Below are positions 4,888 to 8,968 of a DNA stretch of 8,968 nt, piece by piece (positions within the stretch are counted from its first letter, which is position 1; each line of letters opens with the position of its first letter). This DNA is from CAYVMX01 sp964452725 (lineage in GTDB: Bacteria; Patescibacteriota; Gracilibacteria; JAHISY01). Below the pieces are notes generated by a model. It was not told the DNA's origin. It ran no database searches and worked only from the letters and a program-made list of their open reading frames with translations. The stretch spans positions 1 to 8,968 of the forward strand of contig CAYVMX010000022.1 in assembly GCA_964452725.1 (NCBI GenBank). Direction: 5' to 3'. The translations under genes and the position numbers were made by a program.

Positions 4888-6138
4888 ATGTCAAAGTTCC
4901 TAATCCAAGGCGGTGTACCTCTGACAGGTACGGTGCGAGTCTCCGGCTCGAAGAACGCGGCGTTGCCACTGCTCGCGGCGACACTGCTGACCGAGCGCGA
5001 GTGCGTACTGGCAAACGTCCCTGATATCGCGGATGTCCGGCTACTTTTGGAAATCCTAGCAGCACTCGGTGCAAAGTACACTTTCGCACGCAATACTGTA
5101 CGAATCCAAACTAAGAAGCTCCGTACGACAAAAATACCCAAAGCTCTCGCCCAAAAAATGCGCGCGAGTATTCTGCTGCTCGGACCTCTACTCGCTCGTG
5201 CCGGCAAGGCAACGCTACCTTTCCCCGGTGGGTGTGTGATCGGCAAGCGTAGCACGCACGTCCATGAGTACGCCTTCGAAAAGCTCGGACTAAAGAATCA
5301 ATCTACTAACTCAGAACTGAAATTCAGTGGCAAGATCAAAAGTAATGCTTTCAACCTGCCAGAGCTGAGTGTGACAGCGACGGAGAACGCGCTGATGGCA
5401 GCCGCACTCACCACTAGTGAGACGAAGATCCGCATGGCGGCTTATGAGCCACATGTCGTGGACCTTTGTGAGTTTCTCCAGAAGCTAGGAGTCAAGATCG
5501 AGGGTGTCGGCACGCACACACTCAAAGTCCGTGGTGCAAAAAGATTGAAAAGTGCGACGCACACCGTGACCACAGACTATCTGGAGGTCGGCACACTCGC
5601 GATCGCTGGACTGGTGACGCGCGGTACAGTACGGATCACAGGCGTCATGCCCAAGCAGCTCGACTCTTTTTTTCAAAAGCTGGAGGAAGTCGGCGCAGAC
5701 TTCACCGTCGGACCAAACTATCTGGAAGTCCGCCCGAGCAGGTCGCTCAAGGCGCTCAAGATCCAGACAGCGGTGTTCCCCGGCTTTCCGACCGACCTCC
5801 AAGCCCCCATGGGCGTACTGCTAACCCAAGCACGCGGTGAGAGTCGGATCTTTGAGACGCTCTTCGAAGGACGGCTGAACTACCTCGCCGAGCTAGAAAA
5901 GATGGGCGCTGTGGTCGAGATCTTGAACCCGCACCAGGCGACCATCACAGGTGGTACACGGCTCAAAGGCGCGGCTGTCGCCAGCTGCGACCTGCGTGCC
6001 GGCGCAGCGGTAGTACTCGCGGCACTCGCGGCACGCGGCACGAGCGAGGTGACGGATATCCAGTACATCGACCGTGGGTACGAAAGATTCGATGAAAAGC
6101 TACGAAGTCTAGGCGCAAAGATCGAACGAGTAGAATAG
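4888..6138 (+). CDS. murA: UDP-N-acetylglucosamine 1-carboxyvinyltransferase
   Basis: MurA transfers enolpyruvate from PEP to UDP-GlcNAc, the first committed step of peptidoglycan precursor synthesis, in the cytosol. The 416-residue protein is full length (E. coli MurA is 419) and starts with the family pattern MSKFLIQGG..LTGTVRVSG. Active-site features, by analogy to E. coli, are SKNAALP with Lys22/Asn23, Arg92, PFPGGCVIG with Cys116 (equivalent to Cys115, the fosfomycin target), FPTDLQAP with Asp303 (equivalent to Asp305), CDLRAGAAVVLA with Arg370, and the closing RGYERFDEKLRSLGA with Arg397. The Cys form predicts sensitivity to fosfomycin, unlike Asp-type MurA. It implies the cell makes or modifies its own peptidoglycan. 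It is followed at 55 bp by a toxin-antitoxin pair that has its own candidate promoter, and no terminator is evident between them. Confidence 0.97.
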   Translation: MSKFLIQGGVPLTGTVRVSGSKNAALPLLAATLLTERECVLANVPDIADVRLLLEILAALGAKYTFARNTVRIQTKKLRTTKIPKALAQKMRASILLLGPLLARAGKATLPFPGGCVIGKRSTHVHEYAFEKLGLKNQSTNSELKFSGKIKSNAFNLPELSVTATENALMAAALTTSETKIRMAAYEPHVVDLCEFLQKLGVKIEGVGTHTLKVRGAKRLKSATHTVTTDYLEVGTLAIAGLVTRGTVRITGVMPKQLDSFFQKLEEVGADFTVGPNYLEVRPSRSLKALKIQTAVFPGFPTDLQAPMGVLLTQARGESRIFETLFEGRLNYLAELEKMGAVVEILNPHQATITGGTRLKGAAVASCDLRAGAAVVLAALAARGTSEVTDIQYIDRGYERFDEKLRSLGAKIERVE

Positions 6139-6140
6139 TG

Positions 6141-6172
6141 TTGCTTTTATCTAAATTTCGTGCTAAATTTAG
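6141..6172 (+). promoter_or_regulatory. Candidate autoregulated promoter/operator of the toxin-antitoxin pair
   Basis: TTGCTT (6141-6146) and TAAATT (6164-6169) form a -35/-10 pair with a 17-bp spacer. An inverted repeat, CTAAATTT (6151-6158) and AAATTTAG (6165-6172) with a 6-base centre, covers the spacer and -10. Type II antitoxins usually repress their own operon by binding such palindromes, so this is the likely operator. Confidence 0.5.
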
Positions 6173-6192
6173 TACGATTTAATTTTTTTACA

Positions 6193-6450
6193 ATGTCAGA
6201 ACTTTGTTCAATCAGTAGCGTAAAAAAAAACCCTGCCGTGCTCGCCACTGGTGGTCTCAAGATCGTACTAAAAAACAACAAACCCGCTTTCCTCGCTGTC
6301 CCCTACGATGAGACTCTAGAGGAAAGCATCGAAGACCTACTCGAAGAGTCTGCCCTGCTAAAAAACAAACCACTCCTAAAATCTCTAGACGTGGCGCGCC
6401 AAGGCAAAAAATACAGCTCGACAGCCGCACGCAAAAAACTAGGTCTGTGA
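6193..6450 (+). CDS. Type II antitoxin, Phd/YefM-like
   Basis: An 85-residue protein from ATG 6193. The N-terminal half, SISSVKKNPAVLATGGLKIVLKNNKPAFLAVPYDETLEESIEDLL, has the Phd/YefM (YafN-like) layout: a short helix with a KNP motif, a beta strand, then NNKPAFxxVP. This is the dimerising DNA-binding domain. The C-terminal 35 residues are Lys/Leu-rich and would be the toxin-binding tail that folds over the partner. A GTG at 6160 extends the frame by 11 residues, but those codons lie in the operator/promoter region, so I reject it. The toxin gene follows with a 1-base gap. Family assignment rests on pattern recognition; RelB-like is the alternative name. Confidence 0.75.
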   Translation: MSELCSISSVKKNPAVLATGGLKIVLKNNKPAFLAVPYDETLEESIEDLLEESALLKNKPLLKSLDVARQGKKYSSTAARKKLGL

Positions 6451-6451
6451 G

Positions 6452-6715
6452 ATGTACAGTGTCGCCTACTCTGCCAAGTCGCTCACTGATCTGAAGCAGC
6501 TACCCAAAAAAATCCAGACTCGCATCCTCGACAAAATGGATCTTTTTGCCAAGCAGTCCGACCCCACACACTTCGCCAAGTCGCTCACTGGTCGCACCGA
6601 GCTGCGTTTTCGTATCGGTGAATACCGCACTATCGTAGTATTAGACCGAGCAAAGCAGGAGATCTACGTGCTACGAGTAGGCAAGCGTGATAAAGTCTAT
6701 GGTCTCAAGATATGA
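6452..6715 (+). CDS. RelE/ParE-superfamily toxin (probable mRNA interferase)
   Basis: An 87-residue basic protein with the RelE pattern: YSVAYSAKSLTDLKQLPKKIQTRILDKM (two N-terminal helices), DPTHFAKSLTGRTELRFRIGEYRTIVVLD (core sheet), then IYVLRVGKRDKVYGLKI. Candidate RNase residues are Arg54, Arg59, Arg79 and Tyr83, corresponding in position to the Arg/Arg/Tyr set of E. coli RelE. Retention of the terminal Tyr favours a ribosome-dependent mRNA interferase over a ParE gyrase poison. It starts two bases after the antitoxin's last stop base. Its own stop TGA overlaps the mnmA start (ATGA at 6712-6715), so toxin and MnmA translation are probably coupled. Confidence 0.85.
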   Translation: MYSVAYSAKSLTDLKQLPKKIQTRILDKMDLFAKQSDPTHFAKSLTGRTELRFRIGEYRTIVVLDRAKQEIYVLRVGKRDKVYGLKI

Positions 6716-7848
6716 AAGTCCTAGTCGCCCTTTCCGGTGGTGTCGACAGTAGCGTCGTCGCTGCGCTGCTCCAGCAGCAAGGTCATACCGTGATCGGTAT
6801 TCATCTCCAGTTTTGGTCAGAAGATTTTTGTCCAAGTGGCGGCAAGACCCTGCCGGAAAACAAATGCTGTAGTGTCGAGGCGCTGGAGTCCGCACGAGCC
6901 GTCGCGGCGCAGCTCGACTTCCCTTTTTACGTGCTCAACTTTCGCGCACCGTTTAAGGAAAAAGTCGTGGACTACTTCCTCGAAACCTACGGCGCTGGGC
7001 AGACACCGAACCCCTGTGTGATGTGTAATCGGGAGATCAAATTTGGACGGCTACTGGAGAAAATGCGCGAGCTAGACTGCGATGCCATCGCGACGGGGCA
7101 TTTCGCACGAGTGGAGATTTGTCATTCCGACCCCCGAGCCGGAATCTCCGAGATGCCGAATCAAGTCCGGCATGACAAGATGATTTACACACTCCAGACT
7201 GGCAAGGACCGCGAAAAAGACCAGAGCTACTTCCTCTACCATCTGACACAGGCAAAGCTCCGACACATACTCTTTCCCGTGGGTGATCTGACGAAGACTG
7301 AGGTCTTTGCCTTGGCGAAAAAGTGGGGGCTGAAGACCACGAGCGACAAGAAAGAGAGCCAAGGGACGTGCTTTTTTCCTGAGCGTGAGCCGCAGGATTT
7401 CCTCACACGCCACTTGCCGCCGAGCAGCCTAAAGCACGGTGAGATCCAAACGCTCACTGGCAAAGTCGTCGGCAGACACAAAGGACTCTCGCTCTACACC
7501 GTAGGTCAGCGCCGTGGCGTGGATCTCGGCGGTATGGCAGAGCCGCACTATGTCGTCGGGTTCGATCGTACGGCGAATATACTGGTGGTAGGCACAGACA
7601 GCGAGACTTTCACAAAAAAAATGCGAGTAGCCGACCTGAGCTGGGTCAGCGGAGAACCTCCCCAAGCAGAGCTACACACGGCGGTACGGATCCGCTACCG
7701 CAGCGAGCCGTATCCGGCGACTGTCGTATTCAATGGTGATCTCGCCGAGGTAGAATTTGACCAGCCTGTCCGCGCGATCACCCCCGGACAAGCCGCGGTG
7801 TTTTACGATGGAGAGATAGTACTCGGCGGTGGTACGATCACTGATTAG
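6712..7848 (+). CDS. mnmA: tRNA-specific 2-thiouridylase
   Basis: MnmA adenylates and thiolates U34 of tRNA-Lys, -Glu and -Gln to 2-thiouridine. The 378-residue protein has the PP-loop SGGVDSS (8-14), TPNPCVMCNREIKFG (98-112), ATGHFAR (127-133), DQSYFLYHL (170-178), SQGTCFF (216-222), GQRRGVDLGG (265-274) and the C-terminal beta-barrel ending AVFYDGEIVLGGG. The catalytic cysteines of E. coli (Cys102, Cys199) correspond to Cys105 and Cys220. An additional Cys102 makes a CxxC plus distal Cys set, like the MnmA forms reported to carry a [4Fe-4S] cluster. Residues about 137-156 are encoded by an in-frame palindromic repeat and replace what is normally a shorter surface loop between ATGHxxR and KDQSYFL. 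The ATG overlaps the toxin stop by four bases, with no separate promoter evident. Confidence 0.95.
   Translation: MKVLVALSGGVDSSVVAALLQQQGHTVIGIHLQFWSEDFCPSGGKTLPENKCCSVEALESARAVAAQLDFPFYVLNFRAPFKEKVVDYFLETYGAGQTPNPCVMCNREIKFGRLLEKMRELDCDAIATGHFARVEICHSDPRAGISEMPNQVRHDKMIYTLQTGKDREKDQSYFLYHLTQAKLRHILFPVGDLTKTEVFALAKKWGLKTTSDKKESQGTCFFPEREPQDFLTRHLPPSSLKHGEIQTLTGKVVGRHKGLSLYTVGQRRGVDLGGMAEPHYVVGFDRTANILVVGTDSETFTKKMRVADLSWVSGEPPQAELHTAVRIRYRSEPYPATVVFNGDLAEVEFDQPVRAITPGQAAVFYDGEIVLGGGTITD
7119..7178. repeat. 60-bp palindromic repeat inserted in frame in mnmA
   Basis: Outer arms TTGTCAT (7119-7125) and ATGACAA (7172-7178) are exact inverse complements. Within them sit two hairpins: ATTCCG/CGGAAT (7124-7129 with 7140-7145) and ATGCCG/CGGCAT (7153-7158 with 7168-7173). 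The GTCATTCCG...CCGGAATCT and CCGAATCAAGTCCGGCATGAC wording is typical of dispersed palindromic repeats seen in many bacterial genomes. The length, 60, is a multiple of three and keeps mnmA open. It resembles, in behaviour, Rickettsia palindromic elements inside genes. Confidence 0.75.
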
Positions 7849-7873
7849 ATTCCTGATCAGAGTCGGGAATGAC
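7847..7873. repeat. Related palindromic half-element across the mnmA stop codon
   Basis: Bases 7847-7873 align with the right hairpin of the mnmA element (7151-7176): AGAT at the left, ATCA in the middle and ATGAC at the right are shared. Stem ATTCC/GGAAT (7849-7853 with 7866-7870) replaces ATGCCG/CGGCAT, so changes on one side are matched on the other. It begins inside the TAG stop (7846-7848). Confidence 0.6.
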
Positions 7874-7884
7874 CCAGCCTTCAC

Positions 7885-7907
7885 CCTGCCAGGTCTCGGC
7901 GGGCAGG
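7885..7907. repeat. Small hairpin between mnmA and the sortase promoter
   Basis: CCTGCC (7885-7890) pairs with GGCAGG (7902-7907) around an 11-base loop. No T-run follows directly; the nearest is at 7933-7938, inside the next promoter spacer. It might attenuate read-through from mnmA, or be the far part of the palindromic half-element. Confidence 0.4.
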
Positions 7908-7916
7908 CAGTAGAAC

Positions 7917-7946
7917 TTGAAAAAAGAGCGGTTTTTTGGTATAATG
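7917..7946 (+). promoter_or_regulatory. Strong extended -10 promoter of the sortase gene
   Basis: TTGAAA (7917-7922, 5 of 6) is followed after 18 bp by a perfect TATAAT (7941-7946), itself preceded by TG (7938-7939), an extended -10. The predicted start near 7953 falls inside a 12-bp perfect palindrome (7948-7959) and leaves a leader of about 38 bases before the ATG at 7991. This is the clearest promoter in the window. Confidence 0.8.
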
Positions 7947-7947
7947 A

Positions 7948-7959
7948 AGTGATCACTTG
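7948..7959. promoter_or_regulatory. Perfect 12-bp palindrome at the sortase transcription start
   Basis: AAGTGATCACTT is fully self-complementary and begins two bases after the -10 box, where a dimeric repressor would block initiation. A small hairpin GGCG/CGCC (7960-7963 with 7970-7973) follows at once in the leader. An operator role is inference. Confidence 0.4.
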
Positions 7960-7990
7960 GCGTCTTTGCGCCTCAAAAAACAAAACCAAA

Positions 7991-8866
7991 ATGCAATTGA
8001 AACTCGAACCAAAAGTCGAAAGCCAAATACGTACCAAAGGACACCGACGTATACATATAAAGCACAATCACAATCTGATAAGTGCGTCTGTAGCGCAACC
8101 AATGCCAAAGATCATCGTGCGCAAACCAAAAAGCAAGATCAAAGAAGGAATTTCGTTTCTGGCGACTGCGGCAGTGATATTTTTATTTACCTTCTTTAGT
8201 CTCAACTACTCAGCCTACAGCAAACAAATTAGCTTTTGGGCAGAAAACCTCAGCGCCTCGACTATAACTGCTGGTGAGCTAGAGCAGCCAGCTGAGACAC
8301 CCAACACTGTCACTACTACAGATGATACTCAACTAGTAGTCAGTAACTTCAAAAAGCCAAAAGTAACTGTCGGAGGTATCCCAAAGCTAGATCTAAATGT
8401 CACTCCTCCAGACAATCGGATTATAATTCCAAGATTACATATCAACGCACCGATCAAAGAGACAGCACCCGGCGTAGATATCACAGATCCTTGGTCTCAA
8501 ATAGAAGAAAGCGTCCAAGCTGCGCTACTAGAAGGTGTCGTACGTCTACCCAATACAGCACGTCCAGGTCAAGTCGGCAACGCCTTTCTCACTGGACACA
8601 GTAGCTATTATCCGTGGGTAAAAAGTCTCTACAAGGATATCTTTGCGCTCCTACCAAAGATCCAGATCGGCGATGAAATCATCGTATATTACGACCAACA
8701 AAGATATGTGTATATCGTCAGCGACCTCGATGAAGTCAGCCCGAAAGATGTCTTCGTCATGGGCAAGACCAAAGACGCTCGTCTGACACTCATGACTTGC
8801 GTACCGATCGGCACGACTCTGAAGCGCCTCGTCGTCACCGCACTACTCGCACCAGCGAGGAAGTAA
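7991..8866 (+). CDS. Membrane-anchored sortase family transpeptidase
   Basis: From ATG 7991 the protein has 291 residues. A basic cytoplasmic stretch of about 50 residues precedes one membrane helix (ISFLATAAVIFLFTFFSL, about 54-71). An extracellular Ser/Thr-rich linker follows, then the sortase beta-barrel: RIIIPRLHINAPI, GVVRLPNTARPGQVGNAFLTGHSSYY, and LTLMTCVPIGTTLKRLVVTALL. The catalytic triad is His203 (TGHSS), Cys270 (TC) and Arg279. Sortases cleave LPXTG-like motifs and attach proteins to the cell wall or to each other as pili. No sorting-signal protein is in the window, so the substrate and class are unknown. The frame is open back to 7829, but that leader overlaps mnmA and the promoter, so 7991 is the start. 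No Shine-Dalgarno motif is present; the leader is A-rich. A tRNA-Leu follows after 18 bp. Confidence 0.9.
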   Translation: MQLKLEPKVESQIRTKGHRRIHIKHNHNLISASVAQPMPKIIVRKPKSKIKEGISFLATAAVIFLFTFFSLNYSAYSKQISFWAENLSASTITAGELEQPAETPNTVTTTDDTQLVVSNFKKPKVTVGGIPKLDLNVTPPDNRIIIPRLHINAPIKETAPGVDITDPWSQIEESVQAALLEGVVRLPNTARPGQVGNAFLTGHSSYYPWVKSLYKDIFALLPKIQIGDEIIVYYDQQRYVYIVSDLDEVSPKDVFVMGKTKDARLTLMTCVPIGTTLKRLVVTALLAPARK

Positions 8867-8884
8867 AGGTAGAATAACCCACGT

Positions 8885-8968
8885 GCCCAGGTGGTGGAAT
8901 GGTAGACACGCTGGTTTTAGGAACCAGTGCCGCAAGGTGTGGAGGTTCGAGTCCTCTCCTGGGCACCA
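8885..8968 (+). tRNA. tRNA-Leu (TAG), CCA encoded
   Basis: Acceptor GCCCAGG (8885-8891) pairs with CCTGGGC (8958-8964), followed by discriminator A and encoded CCA at the last bases of the window. The anticodon stem CTGGT/ACCAG encloses loop TTTAGGA, giving anticodon TAG, which reads CUA and other CUN codons; CTA is frequent in the genes here. The long variable arm (around TGCCGCAAGGTGT) is the class II feature of leucine tRNAs. It lies 18 bp after the sortase stop and could be processed from that transcript. Confidence 0.96.

Noticed and set aside
6160..6192. GTG start for the antitoxin
   Set aside because: These codons lie in the candidate operator/promoter, and the added residues do not fit the antitoxin family.
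6448..6715. UGA recoded as glycine (Gracilibacteria-type code)
   Set aside because: Reading through UGA would fuse the antitoxin into out-of-frame toxin sequence and extend the MGMT and toxin proteins past their natural family ends; standard code fits all genes.
7829..7990. 54-residue N-terminal extension of the sortase
   Set aside because: It overlaps the mnmA end, the palindromic half-element and the strong promoter; the transcript would start after it.

Overview
The window reads as chromosomal DNA from a small-genome bacterium, most likely a member of the Candidate Phyla Radiation (Patescibacteria). This is an inference from genes packed tightly on both strands, almost no Shine-Dalgarno motifs, A/T-rich leaders, membrane-anchored proteins with unusual N-termini, a sortase and CCA-encoding tRNA genes. 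UGA behaves as a normal stop codon (it ends the MGMT, antitoxin and toxin genes), so the UGA=Gly code of Gracilibacteria and Absconditabacteria does not fit. I cannot fix the lineage further.

Layout. Bases 1-1334 hold adenylosuccinate lyase (purB), cut by the left edge. A promoter then leads into a membrane-anchored putative zinc metallopeptidase (1426-2412) and a tRNA-His (2424-2501). Bases 2502-2887 have no gene but are rich in structure: a 21-bp copy of the tRNA-His 3' end, an interleaved 19-bp direct repeat, and two strong hairpins. On the minus strand a two-gene unit, ilvD then an MGMT-type alkyltransferase, runs from 4830 down to 2888. Divergent from ilvD, murA starts at 4888. It is followed by a Phd/YefM-RelE type toxin-antitoxin pair (6193-6715) whose toxin gene overlaps the start of mnmA by four bases. 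After mnmA a near-consensus extended -10 promoter drives a sortase (7991-8866), and a tRNA-Leu(UAG) fills the right edge.

Functions. The housekeeping genes cover purine synthesis (PurB), peptidoglycan precursor synthesis (MurA), tRNA wobble thiolation (MnmA), valine/isoleucine synthesis (IlvD) and alkylation repair (MGMT). The surface-related genes are the metallopeptidase and the sortase. No single undescribed multi-gene system is evident.

The most notable signals are: (1) a 60-bp palindromic repeat sitting in frame inside mnmA and adding about 20 residues, with a related copy across the mnmA stop codon whose stem changes are compensatory; (2) an att-like duplication of the tRNA-His 3' end; (3) a toxin-antitoxin module translationally coupled to an essential tRNA-modification gene; (4) a metallopeptidase whose HELGH plus Tyr/EDFAE layout resembles the anthrax lethal factor active site.
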